Origin: Apricaphanius iberus
Lineage: Eukaryota > Chordata > Actinopteri > Cyprinodontiformes > Aphaniidae
Assembly: GCA_028564705.1 (NCBI GenBank)
Contig: JAPXFQ010000166.1
Span: 1,922,001-1,986,000, forward strand
Direction of reading: 5' to 3'
Length of the DNA stretch: 64,000 nt
Part shown: positions 25,062-34,800 of the stretch, in pieces
How positions within the stretch are numbered: the stretch's first letter is position 1
How the letters are laid out: the number at the start of each line of letters is the position of its first letter
Position numbers and translations under genes: made by a program
Notes under the pieces: model-generated
What the model saw: the letters and a program-made list of their open reading frames with translations, nothing else
What the model was told of the DNA's origin: nothing
Databases searched by the model: none

Positions 25062-25937
25062 GTTTTTCCGTTTTTTCTTTCTTATTTTCTCGATGGGTAC
25101 TCTCCTGTTTTGTTTCTCTGACTTTGGTGCAGTGGCTCAGATGATACCACGTTGAGGAACCGTCAACCTGGATTGCCGTGGGGGTTGCCTGAACCACGAG
25201 AAATGGTCCCTCGCGCCTTGGTTCATGCCATTTCCTCCGGAAGATCTTAATATAAACCTGATCTCCAGGAGCCACTGGACCTTCGATATCTCTGCTTATG
25301 GCAGCCTCTTTTTCTTTTTCCTGGAAATAGATTGCTTTGTGGATACTAGTTAGTTGCCTGACATAGCTTTTGAGATCTTGCTCTGCTTGCTCAATTGATG
25401 GTCCCTTATGGGGACCACAAAACTGTGGGACCGGCATTGGCCTGCCTGTTAGAGCTTCATGTGGAGACAAGTGAGTTACTCTGTTTTCTTGCATGCGGTA
25501 AGAAAGCAAAGCAAGCGGCAACGCATCCACCCAGTTTAGTTTGGCACATGCACACACCTTCCTGATCTTAGTTTTCAAGGTCAAGTTTACCCGTTCTATA
25601 ATTCCCTGGGATTGGGGATGATAGACTGCTCCTAATCTCTGTTTAATCTTCAACTGCTGCAAGACTCCCTTAAATACTTTATGAATGAAAGCTGGGCCAT
25701 TGTCTGATGAAAGCTCTGTTGGAATTCCAAACCGAGGTATAACCTCTCTGACCAGAAATTTCACAGCAGTTTCTGCGCTCATATCCTTAGAAGGGATTGC
25801 TTCAATCCATCGGCTGAATCTGTCAATCACAACCAACATGTATCGCTTTCCCTGCAATGTTTTTATCATGTCTGCATAGTCAATGACAAGGTGTCTGAAT
25901 GGACCTTCAGGTATTGGGATGTGTCCTGTTGGTGTTT
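24886..25937 (-). pseudogene. pol (IN): ERV integrase remnant (core and C-terminal domain)
   Basis: The frame is open from just after the protease stop. The first residues, upstream of the ATG at 25869, include PIPEGPFRHLVIDYADM, which supplies the first catalytic Asp. VVIDRFSRWIEAIP follows, then SSDNGPAF (second Asp) and GIIERVNLTLK (Glu) with 35 residues between them, so the DDE core is intact. The C-terminal part has the GDQVYIKIFRRKW..GPF fold of retroviral integrases and then a charged tail. The N-terminal HHCC zinc domain is missing, and so are RT and RNase H. The frame differs from that of gag-protease, so it cannot be made as part of the normal polyprotein. Its 3' end overlaps the start of env. 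Confidence 0.9.
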
Positions 25938-26882
25938 TTATGCCTTTGTTTTAGATTGTGTGAGTTGTTGCTTTTGTTGTTTCTTTGGGACTGACACTAC
26001 TTGTGGTTTTGCTATTGCAGATGTTTCACAAAGGATTTTTATCATGGTTGAATCTTTAGTTGTGAGGATTAAAGGGTTGTCTGTTGTTTGCCAAGAGGCC
26101 TGTGTGGCTGCCAGCATCATAGGCCCCAAGTCTTTAGATTCAAAGCCTTTGTTGACTAGTAACGTGATATGAGGTGCAGATTCTGGTACACAGTACCATC
26201 TCTCGATGAATGGGTTTGTTTTTACATTTAGGGCTGCCCCTTGTTTTCCTATCAAAATATAACCTATTTCTAGCTCAACCTGTAAGTCTTTAGTTGCTTT
26301 GTCCCATTCTTCCTCGAATATCTCACTGCACGATGGATCATAGAACATAGTGCAATGAAAACTACTGAATGGTTTGGTTGAATTAGGGATCTGTGCTTTG
26401 ATGAATTTTTCCCATTTTCCAAAAATGTCAGTTACTGTTTCAGAAATGTTACCTAGCCAGTAGACTTTTGCCAGCTCTGTGTTAACATGCATCTGTAGAT
26501 CCAATCCAGAGCTGTCAATGTATATCCCTTGTGGTGAACACCAAATTTTTGCATTTAGTTTGCAAAGTGCATCTCTTCCCAAAAGATTTACTGGTGTTTG
26601 ATTTGACACAAGGATGGGAATCTCAATTTCGCTTTCGTCAATGCTTAATTTTATTGGAGCTGTTACTAGATTGAACTGTGGAATGCCTGAGAATCCTACG
26701 GTTTTGATGAACTTATCCGTCAAGGGGAGGTGTTTTGCAAAGCTTGTGTTTACACAAGTGTAACTAGCTCCAGTATCAATTAGCATGTTTGTCGGTTTCC
26801 CTTCTAATTTTACTTCAATGAATGGATCTTGTTCTACGTTTAGAGAAATTTGAAACTCCCCTGCAGGATTCTCATGGCACCC
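25938..26882 (-). CDS. pro: ERV protease and downstream region (read-through frame)
   Basis: This frame continues gag without shift: the 32 codons between the gag UAG (26885-26883) and the first ATG (26786) are all open. MLIDTGASYTCVN holds the aspartic-protease DTGA active site, and LLGRDAL near residue 70 is the second conserved protease motif. About 170 further residues follow (for example FHCTMFYDP and SKDLGPM), a region I associate with the segment between protease and RT in fish ERVs. The frame stops at 25938-25940, where RT would be expected. Made only by stop-codon read-through of gag, if at all. Role in the family: processing of Gag and Gag-Pol. Confidence 0.85.
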   Translation of the reverse strand, partial: GCHENPAGEFQISLNVEQDPFIEVKLEGKPTNMLIDTGASYTCVNTSFAKHLPLTDKFIKTVGFSGIPQFNLVTAPIKLSIDESEIEIPILVSNQTPVNLLGRDALCKLNAKIWCSPQGIYIDSSGLDLQMHVNTELAKVYWLGNISETVTDIFGKWEKFIKAQIPNSTKPFSSFHCTMFYDPSCSEIFEEEWDKATKDLQVELEIGYILIGKQGAALNVKTNPFIERWYCVPESAPHITLLVNKGFESKDLGPMMLAATQASWQTTDNPLILTTKDSTMIKILCETSAIAKPQVVSVPKKQQKQQLTQSKTKA

Positions 26883-28904
26883 CTAGCGTGAATTTGTAAA
26901 GTGGTTCACTGGACCTCTAAAATTGCCTCTCTGTCCTGTACGGCCCCACCCGTCCCACTCAGGGGCAACAGGTGCATCCTCACAATCTCGGGCCAGATGT
27001 CCCGGCCGATTGCACACCCAGCAACAGTCTCCATAAGGCCTTGCGCCTCTGCCTCTTTGCCCTTCACTCCAAGTTCTGCGGTAAAATGGACTTTGGCTCA
27101 TTCCTCGACCACCCCTTCGATTTGGGAATATATTAATCACAGGAGGGGGGATTGGTGGGGGATTAGGCGGCTGTGGTGTCATAACCATTTGTGTAGTATG
27201 TCCTTCAGTCTCTAAAGCAGTTGCTGGTTTCGTTTGCTTTGCTTTAGCTTTATCTTGTAGTTCTGCAATGTGGAGCTGTGTAAGTTTTCGTTGAGCGTTT
27301 CTTTCATCTTCTTGGGCTTTCAAAAGCTCCTTTCTGTATATTCCAATAATATGGCACACGTTTTCCCTGAACATGACATGGCTCATGGAGTGAATCCCAA
27401 CTGTTTTTTCAAGTCTCTCCTTCACTTTTTCTGGGAGAGCAGCCATTAGGGAAGACCGAAACAATGTCAGCATCACGGCATTTTCATTAGGGTCGCTTTC
27501 CGTTTCTTCTTGCCATCTTTTGAGCTGTCGTTCTACGTACGCAGCTGGATTCTCCCCTTCTGATATTCCTTCGCCTTTTAAGACGGATGGGTCAACATTT
27601 GTGGGGTGTTGTTTCCTCAGTAGGTCCCATACCCTGTTTCTGTAGGGGTTGAAGGTCACCCCATCATTGTCGGAGTCCGTTATAAAACAAAGATCTCCTT
27701 CATTTAGCATATTGTTCATGGCAGTCATGCCCATGACTCTTGCTAGTATCGCTTTAATGTCCCGCAGGGCGAGCATCAGTCCGGTAGTCTGTTCCTCGAA
27801 TGCTCTGACCCACCTTGTCGCCCCGTCGTGTATATCGGGCAGACGGGCCACCAAGCCATTGAGGTCTAACATTTGCCAGGGAACATAATTTATGTTAGTG
27901 CCCTTTACCAAAATAGGGCACATTGCCCCATCAGGGAACCTTTGGGGTTTTTTAATTTTTTCTCTGTCGCGTAAGTCATGCTGCTTTTGTGCATCCACCA
28001 CAATGTTTGTTGCAGTCTCCGCTGGGTTCTGATGTGTTGGCTGGGCTGCTGAGGTGGTTGGTGTAGGTGAGTAGCAATTGGGACGATAATTAAGGTTAAA
28101 GTCCTTTTGTTTTACTTTTGTTTCTTTTTGTTGTCCTTTGTCATCTGATTGTTGTGGTTCTACAAATGTATTGTAACATTTATCAATCTCTTTTTCTAAT
28201 TCATTTATCATTGTTCGTTTAACTTCCCTGTTGGGATTGAGATCTTTATTTTGCAGTGTTTGCCAGAACTGATCCTTGACAGTCTCAGGGTTTTGTGTCT
28301 TTATTCCTGCATAGCAGTCTCTGAATTCAGGTTTCTTAATGGTAGTACTGCAGTGGACAGGTGATCGTAATTGTTGTGGGGATGGAAGTCCAGTCCCTTC
28401 TCCGCTTTCTTCTGATAAGCTGGTTCCTGTTAATCTTAGCAGTGGTGCGTATTCTTCCATATCATCTTTCTTTATATCAAAGTTAGCATTTATGTGTAGA
28501 TCACCTTGCAGGCATGGGTAAATGCCTTGTGTAGGATCTTGATTTACAAGTGGTTTTGTTTCTGTTTGCTTTTCAGGTAGATTTAACTCTCCCTGTTTTT
28601 CAGTCAGGCTTGTCATCATTGCTTTGAGATTTCCTCTGAAATGATCACCTTCAGTTCTGAAAAGTTTTAGAATCTGTAGTTCTTTTTGTCTTTTTTCTTT
28701 TCTATTTTTCCTATTTTGTTTGGCTTTGTAGTCAAGAATCCTTTGTTCCATTATTTCATTCAAAAGCAAGTCGAATGATCCTCCTTGTGGCCAGGGGTTT
28801 GTAAAGTTTTTGGTTCGTTTATACCATTTCTGAGATATTTTATCGATGTTTTTTGCTAATTCAGGATTTTTTACTGACAGAATGGAGACAGGGTCGGCAG
28901 CCAT
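26883..28904 (-). CDS. gag: ERV Gag polyprotein
   Basis: 673 intact codons, ATG in a strong Kozak context (ATCATGG). It begins MAADPVS, so there is no glycine-2 for myristoylation, but the matrix-like N-terminus has a basic patch (KQNRKNRKEKRQKE, about residues 62-75). The central part is Pro/Thr/Gln-rich with a likely late-domain region; the capsid-like portion includes ENPAAYVERQLKRWQEE, which I take as the major homology region. A long charged helix (about residues 540-570) follows, then an Arg/Gly-rich nucleocapsid with one CCHC knuckle, CWVCNRPGHLARDC (about 628-641). The length is normal to slightly long for class I fish ERVs. It stops at a single UAG followed by GGG, in frame with protease. 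Confidence 0.93.
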   Translation of the reverse strand: MAADPVSILSVKNPELAKNIDKISQKWYKRTKNFTNPWPQGGSFDLLLNEIMEQRILDYKAKQNRKNRKEKRQKELQILKLFRTEGDHFRGNLKAMMTSLTEKQGELNLPEKQTETKPLVNQDPTQGIYPCLQGDLHINANFDIKKDDMEEYAPLLRLTGTSLSEESGEGTGLPSPQQLRSPVHCSTTIKKPEFRDCYAGIKTQNPETVKDQFWQTLQNKDLNPNREVKRTMINELEKEIDKCYNTFVEPQQSDDKGQQKETKVKQKDFNLNYRPNCYSPTPTTSAAQPTHQNPAETATNIVVDAQKQHDLRDREKIKKPQRFPDGAMCPILVKGTNINYVPWQMLDLNGLVARLPDIHDGATRWVRAFEEQTTGLMLALRDIKAILARVMGMTAMNNMLNEGDLCFITDSDNDGVTFNPYRNRVWDLLRKQHPTNVDPSVLKGEGISEGENPAAYVERQLKRWQEETESDPNENAVMLTLFRSSLMAALPEKVKERLEKTVGIHSMSHVMFRENVCHIIGIYRKELLKAQEDERNAQRKLTQLHIAELQDKAKAKQTKPATALETEGHTTQMVMTPQPPNPPPIPPPVINIFPNRRGGRGMSQSPFYRRTWSEGQRGRGARPYGDCCWVCNRPGHLARDCEDAPVAPEWDGWGRTGQRGNFRGPVNHFTNSR

Positions 28905-29436
28905 GATGAACTCTAGTGTATTTGTGTTTCAGATTTTTAAAGTGTTTTAGTTTAATCAGAATATTTTATTTATTTAATGGCAATTCCACAAATTATCAGT
29001 TGATTATGATCCTTCTTGCTGTTCTGAAAGAAGGGAGGGGAGGTTAAGTCCTGATCTTTAGATCTGTGTATTTTCTATTAACTTCTGTTTTTGTAAACAG
29101 TAAGTTGTTTTATTATTTTGAAAATGTCCTTTAATTAGATCCTTTATAAAAAAGACATCAAGGTTAATGCTTCATCATTGGAACAATTCAACTGTAGCAC
29201 AAAAAGTCAGGAAAGGATTTTCCCTTATTGTTATCTCAGTATGGGTGAAGCAACTGTGTAAATAATCAATTAGTTTTTAACAATATACTCTCAAAGCTCA
29301 AATGATGTTGCCTATTTTATGTTTCATTAATAGGAGTAAGCTTAATAGGCAAAGCAATGTTTAAAATATAGTTTATTTCAATTTCATGAGCACACCACAC
29401 TGATCAGTTCACAGCTGTGCTTGCTGCTAACTTTTT

Positions 29437-30575
29437 TTGACCAAGGGTAAATTTGGAGGGCTGGTCCCTAGGAGGGTCTTCAGGCAGAATTATGCAGTGG
29501 AGGAGGAGAAGAGTTGGCTTAAGGGCGACGCCCCTTCTCTCAGTTTGCTTCCGCCTGCTGAACAGAACAGATCCGAGCTTTCTCTTACTTGCTACCCCAG
29601 CAATTCAACTTACAGCCTGCAAACCGAGCAATACAGCCCTCTCCGGTAAGTCGTGAATTATCTTTATCTGTACTTAGTTGGGTTGGTTTTAATGCGTATG
29701 TGTCTGTGTGTATATGACAATCCTAGTTATAAGCTTGTTGGTGCGATAGTTTTAACACTTATAACATCGATTTAAGCTGTTCACTTTTGTTTTAAAACAG
29801 AGATCAAACGGTTTTCTGGCTTATATTTCCTTTGACGTCTGCAGAGGGTTGCGCAAAAATGTGTGTGCGTGTGTTTGTGAGCGTGTGTGTATGTGTGTGT
29901 GTGTGTGTGTGTGCGTTTGAGTGCGCCTTCAATAACAGGAAATGCCTTTCTTCTCTTGCAAGCCAGAGAGTTGAAAGAAGAAAAAATCAAACCAGATTTT
30001 TAACAGAGCTCTGTTACTTTCTAAAAGCACAAGCTTTTGTACTTAAACTAAAGCTTTACATAAATATTAGTTATTTAACTGTTTGCTGTTTTACAGATGC
30101 TCAAAGCTTCTCGCCAAGTACACTTCCGAGCACAGAGAGATGAAATAGACAACCAGCTTCACAGTTTGATATCCTCGCAAAGTATAATCCACTCTGAATT
30201 CTCAGCACAGCGCCAATCACAACACCATCAATCCTCCTCAGCACAACAACGCATTCCAAGCAGCCTCCTTCAGCAAGAATACCCAAAGCAACCTCAACAC
30301 ATCGAAATCGAACTAAAAGTGCAAAATACAACAGCGAACATAGCAATCGGCACACAGCACAAAACTTGTCATTGACCCATATGCAATCCATAAGCAACTG
30401 AATCAACAGCATGCAATGTCATTCAGAGCACCTCCTGCAAGCAGTATGCAGCGGCAGCCATACACACAAAATCATTATCATAGCAGATCTGTCAAACCAT
30501 GCATCCGTCAAAGGTCACGTCAATGTCCGTGTCCACCTACCCCGAAATAAACTTTCCCCATTCTCCCAGTTTGGT
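29437..30575 (+). other. Candidate antisense spliced transcription unit in the ERV leader
   Basis: In plus orientation CTCCG/GTAAGT at 29645/29646 is a strong donor and CTGTTTTACAG/ATG at 30096/30097 a good acceptor, giving a 451-bp intron. Further on, AATAAA (30546-30551) is followed by a GT-rich tract (TTTATTTGTTTGATTGTTGT), the usual downstream poly(A) element. The first exon is GC-richer than its surroundings and has an open frame of 70 codons from an ATG at 29437. The second exon starts with ATG and a 92-codon Gln/Ser/His-rich frame (30097-30375); splicing would join the upstream frame to only about 16 more codons. No TATA box was found and neither peptide is known to me. It might be a captured gene, a nested element or coincidence. 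Confidence 0.4.
29861..29917. repeat. (GT)n microsatellite
   Basis: Interrupted GT repeats with a pure run of about 11 units, inside the candidate antisense intron in the ERV leader. Confidence 0.9.
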
Positions 30576-31406
30576 CTGTCTTTTATTTGTTTGATTGTTG
30601 TACTTTAATGTCCTAAATTTTAAACCTGCAGGGTTTTAAATCCAATCCAAATTAATTTATTTTTTATTTTTTATAATATGTGCACTTTATAGTAGTAATT
30701 ATTATCATTGATTATTATCATTACTACTCTTTTTACCTTTTTACAGTTGACTGTCTTAATTCTTTAACTCACACAATAGCACACTACTGCTATTTTCTCT
30801 TTATGAAGCTTCAATTTAACTCTTTACTCTTTAACTCTTAACTCTTAGCGCTATTTTCTTTAACACAGTTTCACACAGAGTATTCTTTTTCACAAATACT
30901 TCTCAAGAGGTTTTTTTGTGTTACTCTAAGGGTTTTTTCCTTTTTTTTTTTTTCCCAAAAGTTCTTAAAGCAGAACTTTTTATTTATTTATTATTTTCTC
31001 ATTTATACTATTTTTTTTGTTCTTTCTTAAAACTAAGGCACAGTTTCTTTTACCTCTATTTTCATTTACTCTGTTTTCTTATATTGTCTCTTTTATCTCT
31101 TCTTTGTCTCTTCTTTTTCTCTTTACAGCTGTCTCTAAGTCCAATTTTGGGTCTCGTATCTGCTCAGGGTTCTTTTTCCTTTTTAACACTTATAAGCAAA
31201 TTTTAGACAGCTTTATCTCCCGGGAGATATTGGCTGCAGCGTATTTCCAGACGAGAAGCTGAAAAGCCTAGGAACTTCTTCTGACTTTAGCATCCAGACA
31301 AACTCCGACACCAGAGGAGAAAATGTAAAATTATTTTACCTTTAGAAGGATCTATTTTGGCCGGCCTTTCTCCCCTGAAGCCGGGGTGCGTTCGGCTGCC
31401 GTCAGA

Positions 31407-31424
31407 CCTTGGCTAAGCTCGCCA
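31407..31424 (-). other. ERV primer-binding site
   Basis: On the minus strand, two bases after the 5' LTR, TGGCGAGCTTAGCCAAGG begins with TGG as expected for pairing with a tRNA 3' CCA. The first eight bases resemble the end of a tRNA-Arg, but the rest matches poorly, so the primer tRNA is uncertain. Confidence 0.6.
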
Positions 31425-31426
31425 AA

Positions 31427-31968
31427 TGTTGTTGGTGTTCATTACATGCAAAACATAGATATAGATATATAGCTATAATGAAGACTCAAGACAACACAGC
31501 TTCTGTTCTAGAATGTAGCTTCAGCCGGGTTTTATTGGATCTTTGGTTCTCAATACAATGCTACAGAGGTCATTGACCTCGATATCTAACATTCTGTATC
31601 CATTGTCTGTTAACAATTGACATACCTTATCTCTGAGCAGACGTCCACGCTGAGATCCCAGCCAGACCAACTAAAACCCTCTGGCTCCTCTAACAGGAGC
31701 TCTATCTTTTATACTTACTCATTGCGTCACTTACGGGAAACATCTGGTGTTCTTGGCCAGCGCAACCGTTTGGCTTGATATTAGTTTATCTTGAAGGCGC
31801 CTAATTGTCTGGTTCTGAAGAGGCCAGAAAAGCTGGGAACAAAACATTTCCTAGAATCGCTTAATGACAAGTCTTTCGTGGAAGTACCACGTACATCTTC
31901 TCAGCTTCTGAGAATTGATGCACGTGTTGATTACACGTGCCACGCAGGCTCAAATTTTGGCTTCTACA
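31427..31968 (-). repeat. ERV 5' LTR
   Basis: 542 bp, same ends as the 3' LTR (plus-strand TGTTGTTGGT and GGCTTCTACA). On the minus strand TATAAAA is the reverse of 31707-31713 and AATAAA the reverse of 31531-31536. It supplies the promoter of the provirus. U3 differs from the 3' LTR in a block at about 31745-31815. Confidence 0.93.
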
Positions 31969-31972
31969 AAAG
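31969..31972. repeat. ERV target-site duplication AAAG (right)
   Basis: Matches 21900-21903 exactly. Matching duplications argue against ectopic recombination between different proviruses. Confidence 0.85.
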
Positions 31973-32029
31973 AACTCTTACCTTTATTAATTTTTTTCTT
32001 TTTATGTCTCTTTTCTGTCTTCTCAAACC

Positions 32030-34800
32030 CCCATAAAGTCGTGGCAGGTGGCCACTTATACTGAACCAGGTTCTGCTGGAGCTTTGATGAAGCGATGAGA
32101 GACGTCTTTAATTTTTACCATAGGTACACGTCAGCTGTAAGAGACAGAAGGTAAAAAAAAAAGCCAGGATATCACATTGTGGGGATTTTAAATAATGTAT
32201 TTTTTAATGGTGCAGAAAATACCAGGGACAACATAATACACCTGCACAAGAATGGAATGCATCAATCTACATTAGGTAAGCAGCTTAGTGAGAAAAGATA
32301 AACAATTGGATCGATTATTTTAAAATGGATCAACATACCCAGTGTGAAGCATGGGGGTGGAAACATTGTACTTTGAGGCTTCTTTCAGGCAAAAGCGACA
32401 CAAAAATTGATCCATATTACGGAAAGGTTAAATGGGGCCATGTATCGTGAGATTTTGATGCAAAAACCTCCTATGAGAGAGAGCAATGATGATGACACAT
32501 CGCAGGTTTTGGGTCATACACACAGCCACTGGGTGGCACTAATCAACATTCTAGCTCCACAGGAAAAGAAACTCTGCTCAACAGGAAGTGAAAAAGAAGA
32601 GAGTCTATATATGCACCCGGCAAGATTGAGGTTCGTCCTTCTTTCACTCAGAGCCATGGCCAAGCACTGATCAGGAAGGTGCACATCAAACACCTTTCCT
32701 TCGCGGGCGAAGGAGAAACATCTGAGTTCGAGGAGGAACTAATTTAACCAACATCGACGGACGATCGATCAGGTGACTGAAAAACGCTGATAAACAAACC
32801 CCGTTGTTCTGCCTGAACTCTGCAGACCGTTCCTGAATCTGCCTGTTGTCGTGAACCAGCTGGAGGCCGCATCCCTTCGTGCCAGAGCTGATAAGAATTG
32901 CTGTGTTGGAAAGCTGCTGAAAAGGTACTGTGAAAGAAAATTGGAGCTGATCACTACTCAGTCAAATTGGAGGACTAGCCACCAGCATCTCCACCGGCCA
33001 GCCGCAACATAGCTGAGCTCAGAAAGGAGCGAAACCACGCCAGAGGCGAGACGTTCCCGGTGCTATCAGCCAGCTAGTTAGCTTGGTAACCCCTTACGCC
33101 CATCGAGCTTCCCCCTCAACCACGGAGAAAATTGGAAAACTTTAATCATTGTATAAGGTCTGTTTGGCCAGAGGCAAAATTAGCTTAGGATAACTAATTT
33201 TAAAGGTGTTTTCTTTTTATTGTTGTTAACTTTTTAAGTTTCATATGTATCTGTTTGAGTAAACAAGGCCTCCCGGCCTGAAGCTTGAATCAGTGTTTTA
33301 AAAGACTTTTCCCGAAAAAGAGTTGTTTTAAATCCTGCAATTTGAGCTACTCAATCAAACAGGAGTTTTTCTTTTTTGTTAAATGTTTAATAAATGTATT
33401 TGAGCTACTTCAAATGCCCACGTGTGTTACAGGGAGCTAAAGCTAAACAAGCCCACGTGTTTGGTTTAGGCCTGCATTTCATAAACAAAGTTCACTATTA
33501 ATGGTTCAAACAGAACTCTGTTTAAAATAGATTGTTTAAGAACAGAATATAATCTTCTTAGCCATGTTTGAACTCGCCTCATTTAATCAAAATACTGGAA
33601 ATAGATTATTTGCGGTGATCAATCCATAAATAAAGTAATTCTCCAAAGGTTAATTACTTTCACCCAGATAATTTTAAACATATTTCTTAATCCAAAGAAT
33701 GCTTTGTTTTATTACATACCACATACCAGTGGTGCTAAATTAGTTAAACTAATTGCAATTAGTGAACTAATTTTAGCTTTCATTCCAGCATTTGCAATTA
33801 AAAGCCTTGGTCCTTTAAAGCATCCAGATTCCCGAAAAGCAGAACAATAGACATTTTATCCATTTGTGTTCTTTTATTTTGAGTTATTCATTTACTTCGA
33901 TAAGTAGTGTGTTAGTTAGCTTGAGTGATTAAATGTTTGTCTTTTCCTTCTTTTGTAAATAAACGTTGGTATTTTGGAAAATCACTGTTTGTCATTTTTG
34001 TTCCACACACATATGGCAAGGTTTAATGGTCAATATGCGGTAAAGAATTAATTCCTTTATAATTTTCACCTCAGCCCCAGCTGGGCAGGTGTTAGGCTAT
34101 TAGAGACTAATATATATCTATTTGTCTTTTAAAATAGTTCCTGATAACAGCTGGTACCCCCAAAATTTCCAATTTTCCATAATTTATTAATCTTATTGAC
34201 TCCCATAAGCAGTCCTTCAATTATTAATTGCCAAATAGCTGCATTTTCCTTGAAAATCCCCAACACAGGAATATCCAGCATGACAAACGCACTGCCCGGA
34301 CAACTAAGAAGTGGCAATGTAAAAATAAATTCAAAGTTCTTGAGTGGCCTAGCTATTCTCCAGTCCACCTATCCAATAGTGAATCTTTGGAGGGAGTTGA
34401 AAGGCTGTGTTGCTCATCGACATCCCCAAAACTTCACAGCTATAGAAAAGATCTGCATAGGGGAATGGGCAAAAAAATACTAGCTATAGTGTGCGCAAAC
34501 TTGAAGACCTACAGGAAACGTTTGACCTCTGTCATTGCCAACCAAGGTTACATTACAAAGTACTGAAGAAACCTTTTGTTATTGATCAAATACGTATTTT
34601 CAGCATCAATATACAGATATATATTTTTTAAATCATACAATGTATTATTCTGGATTTTTCTTTCACTCTGTCTCTTACAGTTCAATTGGACCTATGATGA
34701 AAATTACAGACATCTCTCAACTTTTTAAATTGGACAAGTTGAACTTCGGTGGCTGGCAAATACTGTTTTTACCCAACTATAAATAAAGGTTTTATTTTTT
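32030..34800 (+). pseudogene. Tc1-like transposon, internally deleted and split by an insertion
   Basis: The left part (32030-32470) has the non-coding end, then a degenerate HTH region (DNIIHLHKNGM), and passes directly to PSVKHGGGNIVL and MYREILMQK, so most of the DNA-binding and first catalytic part is deleted. The right part (about 34255-34570) resumes with TARTTKKWQ, KVLEWPSYSP and SLEGVERL and ends in a region typical of the Tc1 C-terminus, with frameshifts. The 3' non-coding end follows (CTCTCAACTTTTTAAATTGG, to about 34800). In between lies a 1.7-1.8 kb foreign segment. The pieces together show the usual Tc1 order; no functional transposase remains. Confidence 0.8.
32480..34200 (+). 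mobile_element. Unidentified insertion in the Tc1 element (possible long LTR)
   Basis: The segment has a TATA box (TATATAT at 32606-32612) with GC-rich sequence below it, and AATAAA at 33958-33963 followed by a GT-rich tract. This spacing suits a 1.4 kb transcription unit or a long solo LTR. No open frame above 90 codons is present. The exact ends and a TSD could not be found (no TG...CA pair with matching flanks), so its class is unresolved. Confidence 0.4.

Larger units (their letters stand above)
28905..31406 (-). other. ERV leader (5' untranslated region), unusually long
   Basis: About 2.5 kb separate PBS and gag, several times the usual leader. The PBS-proximal part has a possible donor (AAAGGTAAAA, GT at 31339-31338). 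30610-31130 is T-rich on the plus strand, that is purine-rich in viral sense. One minus-strand frame of 103 codons (30412-30101) has no recognisable family. The middle contains an antisense, spliced-looking unit described separately, which suggests that foreign sequence was acquired. Confidence 0.7.
21904..31968 (-). mobile_element. Endogenous retrovirus (class I-like provirus), pol-deleted
   Basis: Both LTRs, the TSD, PBS and PPT are in place, so this is a complete integration unit of 10,065 bp on the minus strand. Order 5' to 3' on that strand: LTR, PBS, 2.5 kb leader, gag, UAG, protease, integrase core, env, 3' region, PPT, LTR. A gag stop codon in frame with protease, a single CCHC knuckle, a 4-bp TSD and a gamma-type env with a cysteine-rich transmembrane subunit point to the gamma/epsilon-like (class I) group of fish ERVs. 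Reverse transcriptase and RNase H are missing, so the copy is non-autonomous. By eye the LTRs differ by about a dozen scattered changes plus one divergent U3 block, so the insertion is not very recent. Confidence 0.95.

Noticed and set aside
24814..25155. Plus-strand frames opposite ERV genes (also 23236-23574, 26901-27215)
   Set aside because: They are antisense shadows of integrase, env and gag.
30101..30412. 103-codon minus-strand frame in the ERV leader as an accessory gene
   Set aside because: Leu/Val/Cys-rich without known motifs and overlapping the antisense frame; not enough evidence for a viral accessory protein.
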